The position numbers and the translations under genes were made by a program. Positions 22,417-31,600 of a stretch of DNA of 36,708 nt are shown piece after piece; the first letter of the stretch is position 1, and every line of letters starts with the position of its first letter. The notes beneath the pieces were generated by a model. That model saw only the letters and a list, made by a program, of their open reading frames with translations. It was not told where the DNA came from and made no database searches. Source of the stretch: UBA10205 sp035289625 (GTDB lineage Archaea > Iainarchaeota > Iainarchaeia > Iainarchaeales > Iainarchaeaceae); the NCBI GenBank assembly GCA_035289625.1, contig DATDWP010000017.1, positions 1-36,708 of the forward strand, in the 5' to 3' direction.

Positions 22417-22809
22417 CTATTTCTTGAAAATTTTGCCAAGCCCTTCCATAAAATTTGCAATTGATTGAGAAATACTTGCAACGCTAAGGTTATCTCCGAT
22501 CTTTTTACCCTCGGCTTTTGCCTTTTCCGCCTTTCCAACTCCCTTGCCGATTTTTGAAGCAACATCTGCAAAAAACTTCTTGCCAGAAGGCGGTTTTCCT
22601 TTTGCCGCCTCAACTTCAGCAGCTTCCTCTAGTGCTGTTTCATATACTACATTCTTTGTAGCTTTTGCAAAACCAAAAATTGAAGAAAAAATCCCTCCAA
22701 TAAGATCGGCAATAATTACAAGCAAAACAAAAGCAGCTGCCCAAATAATTCCGGCGTGAACCAGGATAAAAATAAGGGCTATCAGAAGAACAAAAATGAT
22801 GGCTTGCAT
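22417..22809 (-). CDS. Small membrane protein with charged cytoplasmic tail
   Basis: 130 residues. The first ~48 form two closely spaced membrane helices (IIFVLLIALIFILVHAGIIW, AAFVLLVIIADLIGGIFSSI). The rest is hydrophilic and Lys/Ala/Gly-rich. Its ATG directly follows the stop of the gene at 22810-23139, and this is the last gene of a three-gene operon of small membrane proteins. Function unknown. Confidence 0.7.
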   Translation of the reverse strand: MQAIIFVLLIALIFILVHAGIIWAAAFVLLVIIADLIGGIFSSIFGFAKATKNVVYETALEEAAEVEAAKGKPPSGKKFFADVASKIGKGVGKAEKAKAEGKKIGDNLSVASISQSIANFMEGLGKIFKK

Positions 22810-23139
22810 TTAGTAGCCGCCCCCACCGCCAAGGCCTCCTAACATATCCCCATATCCTCCCATTCCACCAAAGTCTTGCTGTGGCGGTTGGCTTGATTTT
22901 GAACCCAGAACTATTCCAATTACAAGTATTGCAAATATCCCAATAAGCCACACGCTCTCATCGGCATTTCCGATTATAAAATACATTACAACAGTTGCAA
23001 GAATTAGCGCAATAATTGTTGAGAGCTCTTTTGATGTGAGGATATTTATAACTAAAATGCCAAGTGCAATCCAGGGCTCTTGGAGCTGTATTGCAATCAT
23101 CATCAAAAGTGATGAGAGGATGAAATTGAAAGTATCCAT
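22810..23139 (-). CDS. Small multi-helix membrane protein with Gly-rich tail
   Basis: 109 residues with about three to four membrane helices and a C-terminal Q-P-P-Q-Q-D-F-G-G-M-G-G-Y and poly-Gly tail. The ribosome binding site GAGGTGA overlaps the stop of the upstream gene, a sign of coupling. The core ILTSKELSTIIALILATVVM resembles the helix-loop-helix core of the small proteins at 23147, 27959, 28280 and, more weakly, 5794 and 6344. Confidence 0.7.
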   Translation of the reverse strand: MDTFNFILSSLLMMIAIQLQEPWIALGILVINILTSKELSTIIALILATVVMYFIIGNADESVWLIGIFAILVIGIVLGSKSSQPPQQDFGGMGGYGDMLGGLGGGGGY

Positions 23140-23146
23140 TCAAAAG

Positions 23147-23404
23147 TCACCTCAGCTGGTCTCCGCCAAAAGGGTTTATTTGCGCAAGGAATTCTTTTCC
23201 AAAAGTTTGTATTAAGAAAAATATTACCAAAAGCCACACCAAAAATGGATAGGAATAGAAGGTCAAATAGACAACAATTAGGGCAAATAGTATTGCAAGT
23301 TTAGCTGAGCCCAAATTCTCCTTTGCCCAGCTATAAATCCAAATGAAGAGAAATATGGTGAGAACTATCCAAATATTGTCCAAAATCGCCTCTAGCAAAA
23401 ACAT
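23147..23404 (-). CDS. Small three-helix membrane protein
   Basis: 85 residues. An N-terminal amphipathic/hydrophobic segment (LLEAILDNIWIVLTIFLFIW) is followed by a loop (SWAKENLGSAKLA) and two more hydrophobic helices. The N-x-x-W ... G-S-A-K-L-A pattern parallels the paralogues at 5794 and 6344 (N-N-L-I-W ... G-K). First gene of the operon that continues to 22417; a TATA-like CATTATACTTA lies about 21-25 nt upstream. Lies downstream of the 1405-residue surface protein gene on the same strand. Confidence 0.7.
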   Translation of the reverse strand: MFLLEAILDNIWIVLTIFLFIWIYSWAKENLGSAKLAILFALIVVYLTFYSYPFLVWLLVIFFLIQTFGKEFLAQINPFGGDQLR

Positions 23405-23483
23405 GCAAATCTGAATAAGTATAATGGAAGTTGAATAAATTACTATCGAGTTTACCTCCCTAATTCTGGCTTGTTTAGGGTCT

Positions 23484-26400
23484 TTATTGTCCTTTTTTTA
23501 TGAGTATTATTCCTTGTGCTGCTGCGCCGAGTGCTACTAGTGCTATTAGTATTATTCCGATTTGTGCTGCTTCTAATGGTTGACCTGTTGCGGAGGCATT
23601 TGTGTCTTTTTGTGGGTTTAGGTTGTAGTCCCAAAGTTTTTGGGGCTTGTTTTGATCCTGCACTTTTACTTGTGGTGTGTTCACATCAGTTATTGTATTG
23701 CTCCCCTGTGTTTGCCCAATTGTTACTTTTTTGGTTTGCTGGTCGTACAGTGTTTCGTCTTTGTACAAAAGTATTGTCACTTCGTATTCTGTGTTTTGTG
23801 TTGGTGTCCAGGTTTTTGGGAATGGTACGCGTTGTGCTTTTCCGGTTGGTAGGTTGTTGATTTCTGTAATGTCTGTATGAACCGTAGATTTATTTTGCGT
23901 GATTTTTAGTTCGAGTGTGAAGTTTTGTGGTGTTGGTATTGCGTGTGAAACTATTGTGCTAATGCTCGCAGCAGTATTCAGGGCAAGTGGTGTTATTTCC
24001 ATGTTGCGTGTGCTTGCTTTGTAGCCTTCCGAACCGGTACCACCACCGCCGCCTCCCCCTCCTCCGCCTGCGCCACCGGTATCGCCGCTTGTTGATCCAT
24101 CAGTTTCGCTGCCGGGATCATCTCCGCCATCATCTTGCACTACTTCATAAGTGCTAAATCCTTGTACTGTGAAAACCAAAACTTTTGTAGAAGAATTATA
24201 ACTAACAATTGTGCATGTAGTGCATTCTACTCCGTCTTTTAAAATTTTATAATTTGAATTGATGTTGTACATTGTGATTGTTGCGGGTTTATTGAGTTCT
24301 GGCAGCGTTGTGGAATTAAATATTATTTTTCCTTGAGAAATATCAATTGCAGTATCCAGATCTAATCTGTCTTGTTGGTTGTTTGTTTCGCGTATGAGTG
24401 TGAGGTTTTGGTTTGAGTATGATATTTTTCCGTAAGTGCTGATTCCGAGTTCAAGGTTGGTGAGCGCGGTTATATCGAGTGCGTTGAAATCCGGTTTGAT
24501 GTCGAATTTGGTTGCTATTGGCAGTGGGCAGCCGTATGTGTTTCTAAGTGTGGTTGGTATGTTGGTTAAAACGTTTGTGCATTTGGGTGGGTTTTGTGGA
24601 GTGTCGGTTTCATCAAAGAGTGCTTTTACTTCGGTTGCAGTGAGGGCTTTGTTGTAGATGCGCACATCATCTAAATAGGTGTTTGAGAATTCTGCTATTC
24701 CCAGATCTTTTCCCGGGCCGTTGTACTGTGCGCACATTGTGTGTTTTGTGGTTTCGCTTGCAAGGTTTCCTGGGTTGGAGTGGGTTTTTTGGTTGATTAA
24801 AATGCCGTTCCTATATTGTTTGAGTGTTGTTGCGTCGTATGTTATTGTGTAGTGGATCCAATTGCCAAGGTCTGGGGTGCTTGAAATCGTTGCGCCGGTA
24901 ACATCTTCTACTGTAGTGGTTACTCCTGATAAGTATTCGTCGTTTGTGCTAGCGTTGTATGCTGCAAAGTAAGTGTCGTTGCTGCTTGTTGAAAATTGTC
25001 TGCCGAATATAATTCCAAAACCAGATGCAAGGTTAGTTCTTTTATTCACCCATCCGCCAACACTAATGCTGCTAGAATTGAGTGAAGTGGAATTGTTCAC
25101 TTCGATAAAATCATTTATACCGTCGCAACTAATTGCGCCAGAACCAATCTTACCAGTTGTCCATGTAGCGCCATTTCTCAAAAAGGCACTATTGGAATTT
25201 CCGCTTGAATCGCTAGCAGTGGTGCCGGTTCCTTCGTCAAATTTCCAATGGCCAACCAAACCGCTTATGGGGGTAGTATTGGGAGTGAAATTTGCGCTAA
25301 CGGTGGTGTTTGTGTTCAAAGTTATTGTGCAGTTTCCGGTTCCACTACAACCGCTACCGCTCCAGCCGTTAAATGTTGAGTCCTGGGCAGCGCTTGCGGT
25401 TAGTGTTATTTGTGTTCCGGTGTTTAGGGTTTCTGAGCAGTCAGTTCCGCAGTTTATTCCGCTCCCGTTTATTGTTCCGTTTCCTTGTTTTGCAATTGTT
25501 AGTGTGAATTGTTGTGGCGGAGCAACAATTTCTTTTTTTGTTAGCCATTTGGTGGTTGTGTCTCCTTCGATTGACCAACCATCTACGTTTACGTCGTAGT
25601 CGATTTGCCACCATGTGTATCCTTCTGCTGTTTGCGGGCCGGAAACAATTCTGCCCAGTGCTCCGAATGATTGCTTTCCGGTAACAGGGAAATTAGTGCC
25701 AACATTATCCCTTACTCTCAAATCCGGGTTTGCTGTAACTTCTACAACATCACCAACTTCAAGCCCGCCACTGTTGCTAGCATCGTTGTCCAAAATATTT
25801 ATTGTCACGGAGTTCTGTGCGTTTGTTGTGTAGAATGCGCTTGGGGAAATTGTGAGTGTTATTGTTTCTGTTTGCTCGAGCATTTGATCATCAATAGTAC
25901 GAATGCTCACAGTTTGCGAGTTAGTCCCAACCGGAATTGTAATCGAACTAGTTGTGGGGCGATCATAATCAGTAACCTGTGCGCTCCCGCCGATAACATA
26001 ATTAATTGTGAGCGCGGTTTGCGTGTTCCCGTTGTGCGAAAAAGTAATTGTACCATTCTGGCCTTCAGTAACACTCACAGTAGGTGGAGAGACTGTTGCG
26101 GTTGTTTGCGGCGAAGAAGCAACCGAGAATGAAATTGTAAAATCATCCGGATTCACATTGCCCGCACTGTCCCTGCATTTCACATAATAAGTGTACCCCT
26201 GCCCATTCACAAGACCACTAACACTAGAATTGTGAGTAGTGCCCCCGGTACTTGAAAAAGTATTTGTCATACTTGTAAAAGAGACACCGGGCGAAGTAGA
26301 ATATTTACAAGTCGCATTCTCATTAGTTACTAATGAAAGTGTCGCGTTCGAAGTACCTGTAGACAAAATACCGGAAGGAGAACCACCACTCCTAAAAGGC

Positions 26401-27701
26401 GCAGTAGTATCAGAAGGCGGAGGGCCATCGGTAAACTCAATCGCCCCACGATCCCACACACCATCAACACCACGCGTGTTAACCATCATGTCTTTGTTGA
26501 AAGGCGATTGCAAAGCAAGTCCTTGGGCAGTAGCTTGTGTTAAGCGAAAATCCTTATTGGCAATGCTCACAAACGGATCGCCCGAACCTATCTGAATGTT
26601 GGGTTCTGATTGTGTCCCTGCATTGAAAAACCAGTTGTTGTTATGGGTAACCCCTGCAAAAGATATTGACACAGAGGCGCCGGGCTTGACATAGAAAATA
26701 TTGTTATAAACTACGTTGTTATTGCCGCCAGTATACATATTGATTCCGGAATTTAACCCCGAGAACATATTGACAAAGGTATTGTTGAAAACTTTAAGGT
26801 TGTGGATCTTTCCGCCATTGCCTGGGTTGAGGGTTGCAATGCTGCCATTGTCTGTGAATCTCCATTCAAAAGGCCAATAGAAAATATTGCCATATACATC
26901 AACCCCATCCAAATCGCCAGTAGTATGGTGCCCGATAATATAGGTTCCTACCGCATCATCAAAAAAGTTGTAGCGGAAGATGAAATTTGCACCGGTTCCG
27001 TCATGTTCAAACACATCGCCATGGTTCGATGCATCCTGATAGTTGCGGGAAATTTTACAGTATTCGACCGTGAAATTGTTGAAGTTGCGTATTTGAAATA
27101 CATCGCCCGGGATATCGTGCAGCCAACAGTATGAGAAAGTGATGTTGGATGCCGGTTGTGGCCAGTAAACCCCTGTTTGTGGCGGAGGAGAAATAGAGGA
27201 ATTAGCAGTTATTTCCACATGCTTGATTGTGATATTGGATAAATTGCTTGTAGCATTGTTGCCAATAATGCCAAGGGAATTGTCTGCCGGGTGTATAAGT
27301 TTGAAACCCAATCCGCTTTCCCATGAACCCGGGCCACCGCCCACTTGGCCGTCAATTAGCCAATAGCTCGTTTCAAATTTCCAAGTGTTGAATAGGGCCT
27401 GTCCATCGCCAAATGCCGGGTCCCAGCCTATATTGGTGCCGTGATTGTCAGAAGTTGCTTTCTTGACCGTGATGAGTGTGGTTCCGCTGGGCTCATCATC
27501 AAATTCATAATAACCTGTGTAGGATCCATCGGCAATGTAGTATGTTTGGCCGCGCTGCAGTGTTGCAGGAAGGCCTTGGTAAGCGTTTGCCCAATCAAGT
27601 CCATTGCGCGCCCCAGCGCCTTGTTCAGTTACGTAAAGGTCGGCAAATCCAGTGCCTGCAAAAATGAGCATTGCTATAAACAATGCCACGAATTTATTCA
27701 T
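23484..27701 (-). CDS. Secreted mosaic surface protein (beta-helix, LamG, C-terminal anchor)
   Basis: 1405 residues. An N-terminal signal peptide (KFVALFIAMLIFAGTGFA) leads a right-handed beta-helix region (about 20-425) with N-N-x-F/I-x-N-x-N turns like pectate-lyase-type folds. Then come an Ig/FN-like domain (430-530), a Calx-beta-like domain (532-640: VTEGQNGTITF, ILDND), an SH3-like domain (645-720, YTWWQIDYDVNVDGW), an InlB-type repeat with Cys pairs (735-810), a LamG-like domain (812-1035, LVGHWKFDEG), a poly-Gly linker (about 1200-1220) and a ~175-residue anchor module ending in one membrane helix and KKGQ. It is probably anchored by its C-terminus with the domains outside the cell, binding or degrading carbohydrate. 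A TATA box (TTATATATC) lies about 30 nt upstream of the ATG. Confidence 0.9.
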   Translation of the reverse strand: MNKFVALFIAMLIFAGTGFADLYVTEQGAGARNGLDWANAYQGLPATLQRGQTYYIADGSYTGYYEFDDEPSGTTLITVKKATSDNHGTNIGWDPAFGDGQALFNTWKFETSYWLIDGQVGGGPGSWESGLGFKLIHPADNSLGIIGNNATSNLSNITIKHVEITANSSISPPPQTGVYWPQPASNITFSYCWLHDIPGDVFQIRNFNNFTVEYCKISRNYQDASNHGDVFEHDGTGANFIFRYNFFDDAVGTYIIGHHTTGDLDGVDVYGNIFYWPFEWRFTDNGSIATLNPGNGGKIHNLKVFNNTFVNMFSGLNSGINMYTGGNNNVVYNNIFYVKPGASVSISFAGVTHNNNWFFNAGTQSEPNIQIGSGDPFVSIANKDFRLTQATAQGLALQSPFNKDMMVNTRGVDGVWDRGAIEFTDGPPPSDTTAPFRSGGSPSGILSTGTSNATLSLVTNENATCKYSTSPGVSFTSMTNTFSSTGGTTHNSSVSGLVNGQGYTYYVKCRDSAGNVNPDDFTISFSVASSPQTTATVSPPTVSVTEGQNGTITFSHNGNTQTALTINYVIGGSAQVTDYDRPTTSSITIPVGTNSQTVSIRTIDDQMLEQTETITLTISPSAFYTTNAQNSVTINILDNDASNSGGLEVGDVVEVTANPDLRVRDNVGTNFPVTGKQSFGALGRIVSGPQTAEGYTWWQIDYDVNVDGWSIEGDTTTKWLTKKEIVAPPQQFTLTIAKQGNGTINGSGINCGTDCSETLNTGTQITLTASAAQDSTFNGWSGSGCSGTGNCTITLNTNTTVSANFTPNTTPISGLVGHWKFDEGTGTTASDSSGNSNSAFLRNGATWTTGKIGSGAISCDGINDFIEVNNSTSLNSSSISVGGWVNKRTNLASGFGIIFGRQFSTSSNDTYFAAYNASTNDEYLSGVTTTVEDVTGATISSTPDLGNWIHYTITYDATTLKQYRNGILINQKTHSNPGNLASETTKHTMCAQYNGPGKDLGIAEFSNTYLDDVRIYNKALTATEVKALFDETDTPQNPPKCTNVLTNIPTTLRNTYGCPLPIATKFDIKPDFNALDITALTNLELGISTYGKISYSNQNLTLIRETNNQQDRLDLDTAIDISQGKIIFNSTTLPELNKPATITMYNINSNYKILKDGVECTTCTIVSYNSSTKVLVFTVQGFSTYEVVQDDGGDDPGSETDGSTSGDTGGAGGGGGGGGGGTGSEGYKASTRNMEITPLALNTAASISTIVSHAIPTPQNFTLELKITQNKSTVHTDITEINNLPTGKAQRVPFPKTWTPTQNTEYEVTILLYKDETLYDQQTKKVTIGQTQGSNTITDVNTPQVKVQDQNKPQKLWDYNLNPQKDTNASATGQPLEAAQIGIILIALVALGAAAQGIILIKKGQ
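23495..24035 (-). repeat. Direct repeat: C-terminal anchor module, copy 1
   Basis: It encodes the last ~175 residues of the 1405-residue protein and is very similar in DNA and protein to 36162-36708. For example, both encode STIVSHxIPTPQNFTLxLKI, QNxPQKLWDYNLNPQK and AAQIGIILIxLxALxAAAQG. The coding strand is rich in A and C, and Thr/Asn/Gln-rich in translation. Confidence 0.85.
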
Positions 27702-27958
27702 TTCGAATTATAAACCACTTTTTGATATATAAATCAGATTCTCAAGGGGTTGTCTCTAAATTGGTCGTTAGTTTGGATAAGGCCTAAACAGCAAACAAAC
27801 AATACAAAAAAGTTGAAGTCTGCTTGTCAATTATTATTCAGATCGCCAGGCCATACGCACCGGTTTTGACCTAATGCCGGGTCGGGACTTAACTGACTAG
27901 ACGTCTTAGTTTTTTTTCATTTCTAGAGCAAAACTCATGCTAGGGATTTGTGCAAATT
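27702..27958. other. 257-bp intergenic region with no recognised gene
   Basis: It holds the promoter of the 1405-residue gene at its left end (TTATATATC about 27729-27737, minus strand). The middle (about 27770-27900) shows no good open frame. A G+C-richer block (27855-27890) contains CCGG and GACC/GGTC complementarities that could form alternative hairpins. No recognisable C/D or H/ACA box, tRNA or riboswitch. Confidence 0.5.
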
Positions 27959-28279
27959 TCAATGCCCGCGCATTGTTGTTCCAACTCCCCAGATTATTAC
28001 AGAAAGGAACTGTAAACCTAGCAGTAACTGTAGTACATAGAGTGAGAGGAACAATTCAAAGTACTTGAAGACCATAAAATATATCAAAATTGCAGAAATT
28101 ATAAGGGTGAGATTTCCGGATCCCATTAGGCCTCTTACAGTTGTATAGATTGTAAAAATCATTATTATTTGCATGATTATTCTTGCCGGCCAAAAGAAGG
28201 TTGTTATTATGAGCGGGATTATTGCAAGCACTAAAAATGCCAGCAATATTATGAGTATTATGTGGCCTTTTTGGTTCAT
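27959..28279 (-). CDS. Small membrane protein, last gene of the giant-protein operon
   Basis: 106 residues with about four hydrophobic helices (IILIILLAFLVLAIIPLIIT, IIMQIIMIFTIY, LTLIISAILIYFMVF, FLSLYVLQLLLG). The ATG directly follows the TAG of the 28280 gene. The R-G-L-M-G-S-G-N-L-x-L-I-I-S core resembles that of the other mini membrane proteins of the window. No known family recognised. Confidence 0.7.
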   Translation of the reverse strand: MNQKGHIILIILLAFLVLAIIPLIITTFFWPARIIMQIIMIFTIYTTVRGLMGSGNLTLIISAILIYFMVFKYFELFLSLYVLQLLLGLQFLSVIIWGVGTTMRGH

Positions 28280-28648
28280 CTAATGCCTCCTCATATGGTG
28301 GTGAGCGCCTTGCTCTTGCATTCTTTTCATAACATCAATCCCGCTGCTAACAGGGGACTCCATGCCTTCAGTTTCCGGGGCCCCGCCACCGCCCACAAAG
28401 AAGAAATCAATAATAACCGAGCTCACTCCAAACCCGAGCAGGATATAGAGAAGATATATTGGGCCAAAAATTGCCCAGCCATCAAAGAGAATGAAATAGC
28501 CAAGCCCGACAATTAAAATCCAGCTAAGGGGAGAATCGCCTAAATGGTTTCGAATCCAATTTGCAAGAGTCATTAGTACGAAAATTTTTAGTATGAAATT
28601 TATATCAGAGAAAAGTTCGCCAAAAAAGAGTAAAAAAAGTTCAACCAT
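28280..28648 (-). CDS. Small membrane protein downstream of the giant surface protein
   Basis: 122 residues. Three to four hydrophobic segments (about 1-80) are followed by a hydrophilic Gly/Glu/His tail (GGGGAPETEGMESP, HHHMRRH). A GGTGG ribosome binding site lies in the 11-nt gap after the giant gene's stop, and the next gene abuts, so the three form one operon. The N-W-I-R-N-H-L-G-D-S-P-L-S core matches the pattern of the mini membrane family. A partner or anchor of the giant protein is inferred. Confidence 0.72.
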   Translation of the reverse strand: MVELFLLFFGELFSDINFILKIFVLMTLANWIRNHLGDSPLSWILIVGLGYFILFDGWAIFGPIYLLYILLGFGVSSVIIDFFFVGGGGAPETEGMESPVSSGIDVMKRMQEQGAHHHMRRH

Positions 28649-28659
28649 GCAAAATCCAC

Positions 28660-31600
28660 CTATCTTCCAATGCAGCTATCTCCTGCTACTAGAGAATTTG
28701 CAAGCTGGGATATATTCCTTTGCTTTCCCTGCGCTTCGTAAATTGCCTTGGGGTTCCAAAAAAAGCTAGCTTCCCTTCCAGAATCAACAACGCAAACCTG
28801 CCCATTTTCCACTAAATCAAATATGTCCTTTATGCTATTTACCGAGCCCAAACTCCCGCCTGCTGAATTGTTGTATTTCATCCCCCCAACTCCTGCAAGC
28901 GGCACTTTTTTGCCCCTCTCATCTGCTGTTAAAAATTCCATTTTTTCTGCCGGGTATTCTGAACCTATTGAAACCTGTTCTTGTGGGGAAGTGTAAAATA
29001 TTGTGCGCAAATACGCATTTCCCGTATAATTTACAGGGCCAAAATCAACTGCATAAGAACTCTGCCAGTTCAAAACAGGATCAGCAGAAACTGCCGACCT
29101 ATCGGCAAGGCCATCAAATGATTCGGTAATTATTGTACCCGATGGGTCAAGGCATGCCCCTGCGCCCTCCCAATATGTAAGGGTTGAACCAACATCTAGT
29201 GGGGATTCGTTTACGCTAAGTGAATAAAACGCAGAGAGCGGATCTTTTGAAATTTGCGTAGCATCCACTTTCAAAACAAGTGGGGTTGCCCTTGAAGGGC
29301 TAAGAACTAGTAAAACCTGCCCCAAATTATCCCGTTCAACACTAAGAAGATTTCCACGACTTGAAGCGGAAGCATTTAGCTCATAGAAACCTTTTTGCAC
29401 ATCAGATCTCACGCGCGCAATAGGATTACTAGCGGCGCTCTCATAACTCTTCAATGGTTCGCTCTCATTACTAATCACTACAAATTCGCTGCTCTGCTCG
29501 TTTGAAAACCCGGATCCGTACCCTTGGCGCGAAAACGCATCTCCATCAATTCCAACAAGCCCGTCTAGTGGCATTGAATAGAATACTGAATTTGGATTTG
29601 GTTCACGGAGTAAATAGAACTGCACTTTTACATTTGCATTCACGCTTCCATTCGAATTGAAGAAATTGAATTTTCCGGAAGCTGGGTCAATTCCAACCAA
29701 TACTTCATACACCCCGGCGCTTGGCAATTTATCTGAATCAAAAAACCTATTTGTGAATTTTATTGCCCCGTTCTCAAATAGCCTTCCGACTCCATATGGC
29801 TTTGAAGAGGAATCTTTTGCAAACCCATAAAACCAATCCGGCGTATCAAAAAATCTCTGCTCTGAATAATACGATGCGAAATCAGATGAGAAATCCCTGC
29901 TAAATCCATCATGCATTAGTAGCGCATTGAAGTGAACCGTTTCCCTAAAAGATGCAACGTCTTTTATCTGCGCTGTCCAAAAAATCGTGCCCTTGTTTGC
30001 TTCGATTAATTTGACTATTGCAGGTTCTCCATCAATGTAATCAGACCAATTGTCAATATAGCATCCGACAGCGCCTACTTGCGAAACATTTAGGTCATTT
30101 GTAATTGCATTAAAATCTGATGTGAAGGGATTTTGTGGGCACTTTAGATTCGGGTTTTTGTCAAAAAATTCTCGCAATGAATTTATTCTCTTACTTAACA
30201 TTATCGAAAACTGCGTGGCGTCACAATAAACCCCATTCGGGTTTTGTTCAAGGCAGGTTGTAGAATCAATTGAACCAAATCCCCATTCAAGAAGAACTTT
30301 TGGCACCGCTCCACTTCCGGACCTGCCTGTTTTATTTTCAGAAACGCACGAGAGCGTATCAAAACTAAGGTCTGGTAAACTCTCCTGCGGCTCTTGCGTT
30401 TTTATCTTTACATGGATTTTTGATTCAAGCTTTTGCCTCTGCCTATCCGGGACATTGAACGGGCCAAAGCTTGTCCCCTTGCTAATTTTTGTCGGGTTTG
30501 AGTGCAAATGCTGCGTTGCATTAATTGTTATGGTGCTAAATGTTGGTTTTGGATCTGATATCCCATTATTTGTCAGTACTATTCCCATGCGCTGCTGCGA
30601 GTACTGCCCTATAACCTTTGCCGAGTCCTTGTCAAATTGCACTGCAAGTTTTTGGTCCCCACTTTCAATTGTTGCATCTTCTAGTAAATTTATTACATAA
30701 TCAGGAAGGTTTGCGCTATGCCGCATACTGCAAGGATCAGCGCCATAAAGGCCACTATAAATTCCGCCAATAAAAAATCCGCCAAGAGTATAGGCTCCCA
30801 TAATCATTCCAGGGGTAAAAAATGAGCTAGCTGAACTTACTGCGGGGGTAATTGCAGATCCAGCACCTGTTGCAGCAGCACTTGCTGCTGAATTTGCGCC
30901 TTGCGAAGCTGCAACTTTAGCTGAACCAGTTGCAAGATCTGAAGCGGAATAGGATTTTGCTGCGTTTGAGGCAGTTTGCGTTGTTGAAAATGAATTTGAA
31001 AGAGGGCCCTGGCACGAAGACGCAGCTCCTTGGGTTGCAGTAATATCAGATGGCAAAGTAGCTTGCCCATTTGCAATTGCAGTACTTGCAAGGTCTAGTT
31101 CTCCAATTATTGCCTGCATGCTTGCCTGCTTTGCGCTATAGTGCGCAATTATTTTGGGAATAATTATTGCAGCGGCCCCGATTCCTACTACTGCAGGGAC
31201 AACATATGAAGACCCATCAAAATACGCCTCATTTTCTTCCAGCAAATACTTCTCCGTTGAGGGCTTCTGGGGCTTGAGGCCTTGCATTGCAGGGGTTTTG
31301 TAATTTTTTGACTCTAAGAAAATATAAGTAGGTTCATTTTGCGCAGAAGAAAGGGTTTGTACTGGAGCCTGGTTTAGCGCATTGAAGTGTGAATAGCTAT
31401 CAAGCGCCTGGGCTGAATCAGTTTTGGCGGCAGTTGCTGTTCCCATTAATGTTTTGCATTTTGATTGCGCTGCTGAAATATTTCCAAAAGCAGTTTCAAC
31501 AAATGGCATTGTATTGGGCGCATTTGAGCAGCTAGCTTTTGCGGCAGTTATTGCAGAAAATGCGCTATCAATATTTGAGCACACTGTTTGCAGTGTTGAA

